Shown one piece after another: positions 32,225-43,884 of a stretch of 64,000 nt of DNA. The stretch spans positions 356,743,628 to 356,807,627 of the forward strand of contig CM046879.1 in the NCBI GenBank assembly GCA_025667525.1, written 5' to 3'. The notes below the pieces were generated by a model. That model saw only the letters and a list, made by a program, of their open reading frames with translations, had not been told where the DNA came from and did not search any database. The translations under genes were made by a program, and so were the position numbers. This stretch comes from Glebionis coronaria (Eukaryota; Streptophyta; Magnoliopsida; Asterales; Asteraceae). Positions within the stretch are counted from its first letter, which is position 1. Every line of letters starts with the position of its first letter.

Positions 32225-33849
32225 ATCAATAGATAATGCGTTGTCTCCGTGTGATTAAAACAAATACCTTTTGAGAGGTATCTGAGTTAGCTGGGATGGG
32301 TTGTGCATTGCATCACTGGGTCCATGATGTCTATCTTCAATATCGAGCATCATTTAAAATGATCTCAATAGCATATGTATTGACCCGGTTTATACCTAAA
32401 GTTGTAAGGAGGGCTTCTTTCTTTACACCCTTTATCTTTACAATTCTTTTTCATTCTTCAACCCCTTCAATGCTTACAAATACGTCATAACTAGCACCTT
32501 GTTGTGATTGTTCCAGTGCTAACTTAAGTACTTGGTCGGCATTCAGCTACGTTCACAATCTTTCTCCAACTTTCCTAAGGACGACTATTTCTAGCTATGG
32601 AATGTCCTTGGGAAGATTCCTCCGGTTTTGGAAGAATCATAGGACTTAACCTATCCTACCATCCTTATGTCACCACAATCTTCATCGTCGTGAAATAAAT
32701 GGGTTTTGGGTAAGTATATGTCACCATGAAAATCCATTTTGATATGCAAATCCGTTTTGCTCCCCCTTAACATATGCCACGATATTCGAAAACATTTCGC
32801 ACATGTCGGGATGAGCCAGCACATTAAGTCAAACCATTTGTGATAATATCCCATATTAAATCACATTTTCTCCCCCATATTAAAAATATTAACCCAATCG
32901 ATGTTTTTAATTTCAATTGATTTAATGAAGTTTTAACAAAGGTTTTGGGAAGAAAAATGCAAGTCCATTTTATCTTCATGATATCAAACGTATGAGATAT
33001 GATATCGATTTGTAACATGATCACATATTCACCATATTAGAAAAGAATTGACAAGGTTGGACCTGATTGATGAGAACATCATATGATAAGATCAAATGGT
33101 TCTTGTCAGCATATTTTGGTCGCCTCGTCACGTCTGAAGTCATCTCTTGACACCACTTGTACGATTGGTATTGTTTCCTTGACACCAGTTAGTGAGCTTG
33201 GCACGTTCGGCATCGAAGATTCTGAATGCTTGACAATTGCTCCCCCTCAATTGTTGACCCGTGTTCTATCGAAAGAGCTGTCGTCGTCGGTTGAGTAGTC
33301 GCATCGTCGAGTATGTAGATACCAATTGTAGATAGCACGGTTGTAGAGATGATAGCTTCATAAAAACAAGACTTCTCTTGTTTTAACAAATAAATGCACT
33401 GAAACGTACATAGATTTGTGTAAGACCAAGTTATAAAGCAAACTTGATCCCTTACAAGATTTTAAAGTAAACCTTGCCCGAGAAAATTAATTCCTGTTGT
33501 GAGCCAAAGCTTTCATTAGAAATACTTGACTTTAATGTGAAAACCAGGTGGCAGTCTGAAATAACTACAAGCCATTTAGGCATGTTTTATGAAATATTTA
33601 CAACTTTTGTACGAACTTTATTTATGGCGCCGTGTCAATATTAATCAACATTTCTAAGGCCGTAAATATTATCGTACCAAAAGACATGCCTTTGAAAATT
33701 AAAGTAAAAATATTTTTGGATTTTTATGAATTTTTCAATTTTTATGGTTTTTATATGGTTTTATATTTTTGTATTTTGCTTTTGAGGATAAAAATATAAA
33801 CAATATATACAAATGATCACCAAGGATACGGAGAATAGTTTTACCAAGA
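32225..33849 (-). other. 3' non-coding region of C2
   Basis: Matches C3 48233-49866 in inverted orientation. Contains PPT-like tracts (plus-strand GCTCCCCCTT near 32760, TTCTCCCCCAT near 32870, GCTCCCCCTCA near 33240). No gene: the frames 32296-32490, 32651-32854, 32824-33024 and 33083-33298 show no domain and mostly recur in C3 as copies. Confidence 0.75.
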
Positions 33850-34851
33850 CTATTCTTTCGCTTCATCTGCTAGTTCCTTTAGAGTCTCAGGCGAGAAGGT
33901 TCTCATTCCTAGCTTGTCGGCCAAAAATTTAATTCGAGCGCGATCTAAAGCCTTCGTGAAAATATCCGCCAATTGATACTCAGATCGGACAAAGTAAAGC
34001 TCTATTACTCCATTTTCCACTTGCTCCTTGATGAAGTGGTAGCGAATGTCAATATGCTTCGACCGGGAGAATTGAACATTGTTGCAGCATAAGGCAATTG
34101 CACTCTTGTTATCGCAGTACATCGGAATTTTGTTGAAACCTAAACCATAGTCGGTTAATTGCGATCTCATCCAAAGAATTTGAGCACAGCAACCGGACAT
34201 AGCTATGTATTCTGCTTCCGTACTTGAAATTGCAGCGCTTTTCTGCCTTTTCGATGCCCAACTAATTAGTCGATCTCCTAGTAGTTGCAAAGTTCCACTC
34301 GTGCTACGCCTGGTATCTTGACAACCCGCGTGATCCGCATCTGCATATGCCATTAGTGCAATAGAAGAGTCCTTCGAATACCAAAGTCCCCGATTAATGG
34401 TTCCTTTAAGATATCGAAAGATCCTTTTAACATTAGCTAAGTGTAATTCAGTAGGCCTAGTTTGATACCTGGCACACATACATATAGCAAACTGAAGATC
34501 AGGTCGACTGGCTGTGATATACAGAAGAGTACCGATCATTACACGATAAAGTGTCGGATCAACGGCAACTCCATGTGGATCTGCATCAAGCTTAGTTCGT
34601 TCCACCATTGGAGTATCCACGGGGTCGCAAGATTCCATCTTGTACTTCTTAAGCGATTCAAGGGCATACTTGGATTGATTGATAAAGATGCCTCTGGGAC
34701 TCTGAGATATCTGAAGACCTAAGAAGAATGATACCTTGCCCATCATTGACATCTTAAACTTGGAAGACATGAGTGTCCCAGACTCGTCGGATAAGGTTTG
34801 GGTCGTGGCTGCAAATATAATATCATCAACATATATTTGTACCATAATCAT
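33850..34851 (-). pseudogene. C2 reverse transcriptase C-terminal half and RNase H
   Basis: 333 residues open from just after a nonsense codon. YVDDI, the RT catalytic motif, is at residues 7-11, followed by [20 protein letters not shown] and the thumb. RNase H shows [16 protein letters not shown] near residue 172, [10 protein letters not shown] near 211 and DNKSAIAL near 246, then the C-terminal [13 protein letters not shown]. All four acidic RNase H positions appear present. This part is undamaged, but the upstream TAG (position 34867-34869, in place of a Gln codon in C3) and other breaks cut it off from protease and integrase. RT would copy element RNA in the particle. Confidence 0.88.
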
Positions 34852-34866
34852 ATCTTTACCTCGTTT

Positions 34867-36069
34867 CTAAATGAACAGCGTAGGATCCACCTTGCCTTTT
34901 TCGAAGCCTTGTGTAATGAGGAATTGTGACAAAAGATCATACCATTCGCGAGGAGCTTGCTTCAACCCATAGAGAGCCATCTTAAGCTTGTACACATGAT
35001 TAGGATATTGAGGATTCACAAAACCATCCGGTTGTTGAACATAGACCTCTTCCTTGAGTTCACCATTAAGAAATGCCGTCTTCACATCCATCTGATAGAC
35101 GATCATATTCATATGGGCTGCATAAGCGAGGAATAGTCGAATAGCTTCCAAACGGGCAACAGGTGCAAAGGATTACATAAAGTCGATGCCCAATAATTGC
35201 TTATATCCGCGAGCTACTAGTCGAGTTTTGTTCTTCAATATTCCGCCTAACTCATCGAGTTTCACCTTGTAAACCCATTTCAAAGTGAGTAACTTCACTT
35301 GATCCGGGCATGGGACAAGTTCCCAAACATCAAGACGTATGAATTCGTTAAGTTCTTCTTGCATAGCTTCTATCCAACAGGATTGAGTAAAAGCTTGTTG
35401 CCATGTCTTAGGTTCAACTTCAGTGAGAAAAGCATCAAAGTGACAAAACAATGCACTTTCTTGTAACTGACTTCGTGTGGATACCGGACGATTAGGGTCA
35501 CCAATAATAGAATCTATAGGATGATCCTTTGTCCACTTGCTGTCATGTTCACGAATCCGTGGATTGGAGTAAACTGTAGAAGGAGCTTCCTCTGAGGTGG
35601 ACGACCCGACTTGATTAGGATCGGGAATTGGTACACCAAAGAATGGAAGTTCACGCATTTGAGCGAATTCCAAATCGTGATCATCATCAACCTCTTCATC
35701 ATCAATAGGCATGATATGGTTAGTTGAAACATGTGTTGGTTGAGAATTACTTGTTGAAGGTATATCTTGACCAATGGTAGGTGCAGATGTCTCTGATTGT
35801 GCAACGGTTGCTGGAGCGACAACTTCGGTAACCGGAGCTATTACCTCAGGTACTGGAGCAACAATACTTGGAGGAGTAAAGAATTCATCAAAGAACGGTT
35901 GAAACAACGTATCCCATTCCTTCCTAGTAGGTGGTGTAAATGATGATGAAGTAGGGTTGTTTGGGACAAGATCAGAACTAATATTACTGGGTCCCATTTC
36001 ATGAAGTGCCGGTTCAGATCTGCTTTGCTCAGAAGCCATTGCTGTCAGCTCATCAAAATCAACATTCAT
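34867..36069 (-). pseudogene. C2 integrase-RT linker and RT N-terminal half, interrupted
   Basis: Two open pieces. 35173-36069 holds an acidic, Pro/Ser-rich linker ([15 protein letters not shown]) and the RT start ([29 protein letters not shown]). It stops at TAA where C3 reads GAA (35172-35174), a nonsense mutation. 34867-35151 continues with [20 protein letters not shown], which carries the first RT Asp, and [16 protein letters not shown], then TAG at 34867-34869. A single-base loss near 36066 separates this from integrase. Comparison with C3 identifies each lesion. Confidence 0.85.
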
Positions 36070-37316
36070 AGTTCGAGGATCTTGCGAGAGTTACGGTTGT
36101 AGATTCGGTATGCCTTCTTTGCGGGTGCGTAACCAATGAAAATACCAATATCAGCCTTTGGTTGAAGTTTTCCCAAATTGTCACCATCATTATTTGGATA
36201 GCAAAGAGAACCAAATACATGAAGATATGATAAATCTGGTACTTTTCCATGGAGAAGCTCATAAGGTGTTTTACCATGGCGTTTATGAATTAGTGACCGG
36301 TTTTGGGTGTACACTGCTGTAGATACTGCTTCTGCCCATAAAAACAATGGAGCCTTTGCGTAAATTAACATCGTTCGAGCAGCTTCCATAAGAGTGCGAT
36401 TTCGCCTTTCAACGACACCGTTTTGTTGTGGAGTGCGAGCAACGGATGTTTCATGAGATATGCCAACTTCTTCATAATAATCACGTAAGATTTTATTCAC
36501 AAATTCGGTTCCATTATCTGTATGAATGCGTCGGACAGTAGTGTTGAGACGCACTTGAATCATCTTGAGAAATCCGATGATGAATTTAAGTGCCTCATTT
36601 TTTGCTTTAAGAAATTTCACCCAAGTAAACCGAGAGTAATCATCGACAATGACGAGGATGTACTTTTTGCCACTAAGACTTTCAACACGCATTGGCCCAC
36701 AAAGATCCATATGTAACAGATAAAGTTTCTCTTGGTTGGTGTCTTCAGTCTTGGGTTTGTAAGACTTATTAGTGCTTTTCCCCATTGTACACGCGGAACA
36801 CAAATGATCCTTGTGAAATGATAGTTTGGGAAGACCACAAACAAGTTCGTTTTTCGCCAGGTGATTAATAGCGTCAAAGTTAAGATGAGATAACCGTCGA
36901 TGCCATAACCATGACTTAGTCTTCGATGCTTTGGAGAGAAGACATACGGGAGAAGCGGCCATCATGTCTTGTAGAGACAAAGTATACAAATTATTCCCTC
37001 GAGTACCTTTCAATAAATCAACCCCTTCCAAATTACGAATGAAGCAGGTATGCTCTCGAAAAGCAACTTCTAGGTTTGCATCACAAAATTGTCCCATAGA
37101 AAATAAGTTGTGACCAAGACCTTCCACGTAATACACTCTTGAAATAATAACATTACCAATATGATATTCACCATAACCCATTATCTTTGCAATATGATCA
37201 TTTCCAAATCTAACCGTACCAAGAAACTTGTTGACGAAATTTCTGAGCTGAGTGCGATCTCCGGTCATATGCTTGGAGCAACCAGAGTCCAAATACCATA
37301 GAACAATTTGGACCAC
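36066..37316 (-). pseudogene. C2 protease active site, GAG-pre-integrase and integrase
   Basis: A 416-residue open frame beginning in the overlap with the Gag-region frame (-1 relative to it). LDSGCSKHMTGD at residues 9-20 is the copia aspartic protease site. The HHCC zinc domain appears as WLWHRRLSHLNFDAINHL and CSACTMGKS. The integrase core shows LHMDLCGPM (first Asp), RRIHTDNGTEF (second Asp) and [15 protein letters not shown] (Glu), so the DDE triad is complete. The C-terminal part with [21 protein letters not shown] follows. The frame is lost after KILEL by a one-base deletion seen by comparison with C3. The best preserved integrase in the window. Confidence 0.9.
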
Positions 37317-40066
37317 CTGTTTTCAATAACAACAGTAGACAATACATTGGAAACTATTGGTTCCGGAGTGTTAGCAGATACATATATAGAATTATCAGAA
37401 CTGCTAACATTTTTGAGACCCTTAGATTTCCTGCGTTTTCTAATGTCAGTTTTAGCACTAACAGGTTTTACTGTTCCAACTTTCTTAGGTTTTGGAGTAT
37501 TAGCGGGCACTACATTGGGAGTAGACCTATTTAAAGGGCACTTTGTTCCTACAGTAGTGTTGGTGTTCCTAGTTAAAGGACACGCTTGTGTTTTGGTAGC
37601 CTTGGTACTCCTAGTTAAAGGGCACGCTTTCTTCGCTGTAGTGGGAGTGATCCTAGTCAAAGGGCACATATTTCCTACTATAGTGAAAGTTCTACCAGTG
37701 GGGCGCCACATCCAGCCAACTTGGGTTAACACTTTCCCAGTCGGTTTCCATTCTAATCCATTTTTCCGGGCATACATCTCATTCACATGGTCAATAAGGC
37801 AAGAATCATGAAGACTAGAAAACATACATTCATTGCAATTCCAACATTTCAAATTAGAATTCACAGTAGGCTTAGAACACTGCACAACCGCAGAGCCTTT
37901 AGGTTTAGCTACATGATTCTTTTTATTCAAAACAGAAATAACATTCCTAGGATGGGCTTCTACTTTCTTCTTCACTTGACTACTAGATGGGGGCAAGATC
38001 CTATCATTCTTCTTGTTTCTTTTAAGCTTAGATCTTTGAGCCTTAGTAGTGGTGCTTACTCCTGTAGAAGGCAACACGGGAATATTAGAAGCTGGTTTTG
38101 ATTCCGCCTTATCTTTAGTGACCAAAGTTTGAGATGTTTTAGTCCTAGGGCCCTTGTTAAGTGGTGTGACGGCTATAAGGTTCGTTTTGATTGCACTAGA
38201 GGATGATGCTGAGATAGTGGCTGCATTATCGACAACATTCTTACCTTTTAGAGTACGAAGTGTTTCCTTTAACTCAGCCAAGACCAGATTTTTATCACAA
38301 ATTTGTTCCCTCAAATCAGATATTTCCACCGACTTTTGATTCAATTTTTCAATCAAGGATTGATTATGTGTAGTGGTATTAGCACATGCGGACTTTACTG
38401 AATCGAAGAGTCGTGTATCTTTCTGTTTTAAGTTATCAACTTTGGACAAAATCTTGGAAACTTGATTGTCTAGATCAAGTTTAAAATGATCAGCGGCCTC
38501 AAGTACGTTCACACAGTTAAGCTCCTTAGATTTCTCTATGTCTATCGGCAAAGATTTAGCAACTTTGTCACTTGGCTGACGCTGTTTTGATTGTAAATTC
38601 AATCGAAAATTCTTTTCAAAATTTGCATCATCAATATTAACACCTTCGAATGACGTTTCAAAGATTTCTTGAATAAATTGTTGCTTGCATTCAAGCGAAA
38701 TACAATGTGTTTGAATCTCATCAAAACGTTTTGAAAGCGATGAATATGAATCTTGAAGCTTTAAAAATTCAGCGTCAGATTCGTAACAAGTACTATCTAC
38801 CACAGTATCCACAGATTCAACATTATGCAAAATAGAATCATTATCAACACTTGTATTCACACAGACAGACACTATATCATGAGACATCACTTGATTCAGA
38901 AGCAGATCATTATGGCGTGAAACCCGTTCTATTTCAAGTAAACTGTTTTCATAAGCATTATCCATTTCATTGAAAACACGTCTAAATTCTTCTATTTCCA
39001 AAAGTAAATCTTGATCGAGATTACGAAGACAAGCCTTAACATTGTCTACAAACGGAACAATTTCATTTCGGAACGCAGCTCTAGTGTGCTCAAAGTTCCA
39101 TTCACCTTCCGTTATGGCCGAAGCCGTCGTACGTTCCAAAATGACCTTGTCAAAATCGGCTAAGTGTTGGTGAACCGCATTTAAGTTAACGGACGCCTTG
39201 CTTACCGGTGGAATTAACTTTGTTAAATCCGTTTTGACAAGTGTAGGAGACGTACTAGGAAGGTTTTCATTTGACAAACTTTGGGGCACAAGAACTGTCA
39301 ATTCTGCTAATTCCTTTTGTAAACGAATGCGTGTCTTTTTCGAAAATTGATCTTTGTTATGTTGATCATAATCAATTGTATGGAATTTTGAAAGCATTTT
39401 AGAATGAGTTTCATCCCCAAGTGATTGTGTCTCCTCAGTACTATGAACAAAAGGTGCTTCTTTCGATTTTCTAATTATGGTCATATCATAAAGACCGGGA
39501 ATATATTCCTGAGCTTGTTTTGCATAACCGGGATTAGGTGGTAAATCTTGAAGACGCTTAAGTTCGAGTTCTTTAAATGATTTAGTTAAAAGATGAACCT
39601 TTTCTATGGAAGCGTATTGTTTTAAAAGCTGTTGTTCTTTGAATTTAAGAAGTTTGGTAGCATTAATTTCCGATTCAACCTTTTTAGACTCGTGAGTTTC
39701 GAAATCCATTTTAAGTTTCTGAAAATCATTGACAACCGACTCTTTTGCTTTTAATTCATTGGAAAGATTAGCTTTTAATGATTCTATTTCTTTCAAGTGT
39801 TCAATCTTTTCAAAACGAAATTGGTCAAATTCAGAACATGTTATTTTCTCTGCTTGAGGGACCATTTCAAAAGTTTTGATCTTTTCTTTATGCAACGCAA
39901 GCTCAGCAGTTAGGTTAGAATTGGTATCTACGGATTGTCTAAGGGCCATATGCATTTGATCAATTATATGTTTAGGCACCATTACCAAATCATGTTGAGC
40001 ATAAGATTCCATACCCGTCGTAGCATTTGGTTGAGGTTCACTCAAATGTGTAGAATTGGGTACCAC
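37265..40066 (-). pseudogene. C2 Gag C-terminal/spacer region with coiled coils and CPLTR repeats
   Basis: A 933-residue open stretch. Long helical, Lys/Glu/Leu-rich segments with heptad-like spacing cover roughly residues 60-170 and 330-620 and probably form coiled coils. A Cys cluster, CWNCNECMFSS...CLIDH, lies near residue 745; two WKPTG/WRPTG segments follow. Then come four 14-residue repeats beginning CPLTR or CPLNR (37499-37666) and a basic tail. It is out of frame with the preceding gag (indel near 40190) and overlaps the pol frame by about 50 bases in the -1 frame. Such a region between Gag and protease is common in plant copia of the SIRE/Tork kind. Role unknown; assembly or RNA binding is likely. 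Confidence 0.75.
37499..37666 (-). repeat. Four 42-bp coding repeats (CPLTR units) in C2
   Basis: Cys codons fall every 42 bases (37666, 37624, 37582, 37540), giving units CPLTRITPTTAKKA, CPLTRSTKATKTQA, CPLTRNTNTTVGTK and a diverged CPLNR unit. The same array occurs in C3 at 44500-44667. Confidence 0.85.
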
Positions 40067-41744
40067 ATCATTTGAGTTACTAGTTCCCGAATGCTGTTCA
40101 AGGTTGTCATTTTCATGCCCAACTTGATGTTGGTTATCATCAATATTATTAGATGTGGTTGGTACCTCACTGATGACATCAGAACCATAGTGAGAGAGAT
40201 TAGCAACGAGAGCAGCTTGGGAGAGTGAATGTCATCACAATCCGAATCGTATGCATCAAGATCATCCGCTTGATAAGCTGCATTAGAAGTGGAAACAACT
40301 ACAATGCCTTCAGTATCTGCTGCCCCTGGGTCTACAAGAAATGCTAACTCCTCTGAATCCAAAATCTTCCCCTTAGACTGAGCATCAACCAAATAAATCT
40401 TCTCACGAAACCATGCATCATCCCTCCTTCTTTTCGGTTGAGTGCATTCCTTAGCCATATGACCTTGTCCTCGGTAATTGTAGCAAGTTCCACTAGCTTG
40501 AGAATTCACAGCTTGATTGTTTCCAGTCCTTGTAGGAGGTCCATATGAATTTTGCCTTCCCTGAATAGGTTGCACCGTCACTTGACCATCTTGAACAGTG
40601 GCTTGTTGTCGAGGATTTGATGAGGTGCGGAGCTGATTGTTTGTTGGTGGAAATCTTCTAGTTGCAACAAGTTTTGACAAGTAGGTGGTGAGTTGGTTTA
40701 GAACATCAGCTGACGTATCATTTGGGGTAAAGACCGGTGCTTGGATTGGTGGAAGTTCATTAGAGTAGAAAGCTTGTGCTGGTTGTGCTTCTATTGGAAA
40801 ATATCCTTGCTGAGGAGTATAGCCCAATGGAGAAGTGTTGGCTTGTGATGGTGATGTTTGATATGGTGGTTGCTGTTGAAAAGATTGTTGATGAACACTT
40901 TGTTGATATTCTTGCTGTGGCATCATTGGTGGTTGATAAGATGGTTGCTGTGGTTGCTGATAGATGTGTGGTGGTGGCTGCTGCAAGTATGATGGTTGTT
41001 GATAAGTATAAGCCATGTTTTGTTGAGAAGCATACATTGCAAGTGGATCATGGACTTGAGGTGTAGACAACCGAGCCTCGATCACATGGCATTCGTGTTG
41101 TTGAAGAAAAGCTTGAAGTTGATCCACATTGGTGTTATGCAAGTCCTTAGCCAATTTAACATATGTCACGTATTTTTTCCATTCTGGAGGAAGAGTGTTC
41201 AAATACTTGGTGTTCAATTGAAAGGTAGGAATTGCCATGCCATAGATATTGAGCTCATTCAACAATATGGTAAATCTCAGATAGTAGTCATTGAGAGTCT
41301 CCCCTGGCACATAGGCAAACTTATCAAAAGTATCATAAAGCTTACACTCTCGTTTTGCTTAGTTAACGAGGTGCCTTGCATTAGAACCCGAATACTATCC
41401 CATAACTCTTTGGCAACTTTATGTTTGCTGACGAGTTTGCAGACATCTGGAGGAAGGGCTTGGAGAATGATGTTTGTAGCATACTTATCACATTTATCTT
41501 GAATCTTCATATCTCCAGTCAACTCACCCGTTGTGCGAGGACGAGTGGTCGTACCTTCCGTCACAGTACCATAATCTAATGGTCCATTGAGCACTGATGC
41601 CCAAATTACATGTCCATTATCCTTGTTCAACATATAAAGTTCCATTGGGAAAGCCCATTCCTCATACATAGTCTTCACCAACATTGGTGGACGATTATCC
41701 ATACCCGAGAGGATGGACTTATCCGTTAGAGATGTGTACTCCAT
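40042..41744 (-). pseudogene. C2 gag, N-terminal and knuckle part, frameshifted
   Basis: ATG at 41744 (MEYTSLTDKSILSG). The copia Gag domain is shared with C4 at 62646. A one-base loss near 41352 moves the frame: first piece 41277-41744, second 40042-41310. The second piece has [19 protein letters not shown], then a long Gln/Pro/Tyr-rich linker (about residues 90-170 of that piece) and a zinc knuckle [14 protein letters not shown]. In the knuckle the second Cys of CX2CX4HX4C is Tyr, whereas C4 keeps CYNC. Another indel near 40190 shifts the frame before the coiled-coil region. Gag assembles the particle; this copy is broken in both capsid and knuckle. Confidence 0.86.
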
Positions 41745-42570
41745 TTCAATAAGTTAAGATTTACAAGGTTGATCGAACAATGAAATAAGGTTAAGTATTT
41801 TTGTGTTGTTGTGAGTTAAAATCAAGAAACAATGTTAAAATCCCCTAAAATATGTTCTCGATAAACCAAAAATTCCAAGTCAAAATTACACACGGATTTT
41901 TTTAAGGAATAATTTTTGGATTGTCGGAATGTCAGATCGGAATGCCAGATCGGAATGTCACTATCGGAAAGTCCAGATCGGAATGTCACACTATCTTAAT
42001 GTCCAGATCGGAATGACCTATCGGAAAGATTCAGATCGCAATGACCTATCGGAATGATTCAGATCGCAATGACCTATCAGAAAGATTCAGATCGCAATGA
42101 CCTATCGGAATGATTCAGATCGGAATATAGCTGACAAGATTTCGGCAGAGTAACGATTAAACAACTTCCTTATATCCGTCGGAATCCCAGATCGCAAAGA
42201 ACGATCGGAATGTTCAGATCGGAATAAGTATCAAAATCCTCTGTATCGCAATGTAGAACCAACCCCTTTCCGATGGTGATGGTTATTGCGATGGAAGCCC
42301 ACTTTTCACTTGTACTTTCCGATGGAGATTTCTGCTTGAATTTCGGAAAGATGAACACAATACCTTTTTGCACTTTTGATCCAAGAAAGATTATGTTTTA
42401 ACCAAAATCAAGACACCAAAAACACTACAATACTACTGAATACGTTATGCTTCTTGAAATCACGAACAAACACAAAAAAATTTTGAAGATTCGGCAATAT
42501 GAACTCAAAAAGCCACGAAATGCTTATAAGAACATACGCAATACTAAAACAAACCTATATTTCTTCCCAA
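41745..42570 (-). other. C2 leader between PBS and gag
   Basis: About 825 bp untranslated. The gag-proximal ~130 bp match the leader of C4. The middle (41926-42330) is filled with TCGGAAT/TCGCAAT motifs, including a clean 28-bp tandem array. Frame 42170-42373 lies in this repeat and is not a gene. Confidence 0.75.
42004..42126. repeat. 28-bp tandem repeat, about 4.4 copies, in the C2 leader
   Basis: Units start at 42004, 42032, 42060 and 42088, with a partial unit at 42116-42126. Each has the form CAGATCG(G/C)AATGACC followed by TATCGGAA(A/T)GATT. Units differ at only one to three positions. Confidence 0.92.
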
Positions 42571-42583
42571 GCTCTTGATACCA
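42571..42583 (-). other. Primer-binding site of C2
   Basis: Minus strand TGGTATCAAGAGC, the tRNA-iMet site with one extra A, two bases inside the LTR end. Confidence 0.85.
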
Positions 42584-42585
42584 TT

Positions 42586-42907
42586 TGTGGAAATGTAAAT
42601 CTATGCTTATGTTTTAGAGAGAGAAAGAGATAGAGAGATGGTGGATTATACACACTTCTAGAGAGAGAAACTTAAGAGAACTATGTGAAAAAGTGAATAA
42701 CCACACACCCTCTCCATCAAAGGAGAGGGTTTATATACCCAAGCCCATGAGATGGGCTTGGGTTTACATTAGGCCGCCGGCCCATACAATCCATGGGCTC
42801 GGTTTTGGGCTTTGTTTAAAAAATGTAAATAACTAAACTACGAGCTATAACATGAACTATTGTTGGAGTGACCGATCCTTTCTAATACGTAAAACGTATT
42901 TCCAACA
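42586..42907 (-). repeat. 5' LTR of C2
   Basis: 322 bp: TGTTGGAAATACG at 42907 to TTTCCACA at 42586, matching the C3 3' LTR (51099-51409) over its length. TATATAAA at 42730-42737 (minus), followed by CT-rich leader-like sequence. The element lies inside a G1-type LTR. Confidence 0.9.
42730..42737 (-). promoter_or_regulatory. Likely TATA box of the C2 LTR
   Basis: Minus-strand TATATAAA in GGGTATATAAACCC. The same box occurs in the C3 LTR at 51269-51276. Confidence 0.65.
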
Positions 42908-43876
42908 GAAGCACTTAGCCTTGCTGGTTCGGAAGTTTCCTGGGAATCACAGTAACAGAAACAAACACCCCCGAAGAACAGGGAAATACAGTAACACGAA
43001 TCTAACCACAATTTAACCAAAATCAAACACAAGATTAAACCAAACTAATAACAAAACATCCAATAATCATAAACAAACTTTCCAAATCAATAAAACTAAC
43101 AAAACTAATCACAATAATCAAAACCCACTTTGATCAAAATAAGAACATGAACATAAAAATCAAAGATTAAGAAAGGTAGATACGAGATTAACAAGATAAA
43201 GTAAAGATTCACAAGAACTAAATGGAAACTTACTTGAAATTAAAGGAATTTAAGGTGCAAGACAAGGTATTTAAATTTGACAAGTAATTAAATTGACATG
43301 AATTTAAAGGTGCAAGGTAAATAAATGGTGGAAGACTAATTGTCACACTTAGCCAACAAAAAAAAACAATTAACTAGCCTAATCTATATATAGGGGAGGA
43401 TTAGGAAGCTTCCTCCCCTCCTTCCTTTCTTCTTAATTGCGTCATTAGGTCCTTAAGCCTTTAATCTTCATTAATTGCACCATTAGTCCTTTATTCTTCT
43501 AATCTTCTTTAAAATTGGACTCTAATTACTTGTGGCTCGGGATTTCTTTGAACTCGTCTTTTAGTTCTTCAATAAAGTAGACTTGAGTTCTTCGGCTTTA
43601 AGTAAACTTCCGTCTTTCGACTTTTTCTTCGAGAAATCTTCAGAATTGGTCTTGGACTTCCGTTCTTTTTGCACTCTTGACTTCTCGACTTCATCTTTCA
43701 TCTTTTTCTTCAATAAAAGCCCGTGAATGCCCGTGTTTTCTCCACTTTTCACCTTTTCGTCCTAAATCACAACAAAAACACAAACCACGCATAATTCCGA
43801 CATAAAAGACATAAAATACACGTTTTGGCTCAGTTATTATTGTAATTAAGTGGTAAAAAGGATGGGTGTTTACACA
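42908..43876 (-). repeat. Fragment of a G1-type LTR between C2 and C3
   Basis: Matches the outer ~900 bp of the G1 5' LTR, including GGTGGAAGACTA, AGCCCGTG and the GTTTTGGCT...TTACACA terminus at 43876. TATATATA at 43387-43396. Its inner part was cut by C2 insertion. C3 starts 7 bases beyond its end. Frame 43561-43752 corresponds to 16975-17178 in G1 and has no domain. Confidence 0.8.
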
Positions 43877-43884
43877 CCTATCAC

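Larger units (their letters stand above)
32225..42907 (-). mobile_element. C2: Ty1/copia element, 3' end missing
   Basis: Minus strand order: 5' LTR (42586-42907), PBS (42571-42583), leader with repeats, gag (40042-41744), Gag C-terminal region (37265-40066), protease-integrase (36066-37316), linker and RT (34867-36069), RT/RNase H (33850-34851), 3' non-coding region to 32225. It stops at a junction with G3 before reaching PPT and 3' LTR. It is the same family as C3, which supplies the missing 3' end, and as C4. Order INT before RT identifies copia; multiple breaks make it dead. Inserted into a G1-type LTR. Confidence 0.88.

Noticed and set aside
37308..38101. Plus-strand frames of 167 and 104 residues opposite the C2 Gag region
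   Set aside because: Antisense shadows of the CPLTR repeat and coiled-coil region; the same antisense frames appear opposite C3 (44065-44651).
40776..41502. Plus-strand frames of 96 and 168 residues across C2 gag, the first hydrophobic and Val-rich
   Set aside because: Antisense of the Gln/Pro-rich Gag linker; no independent support.
42004..42126. Possible CRISPR-like array (28-bp repeats)
   Set aside because: Units are directly adjacent with no spacers, within a plant retrotransposon leader.
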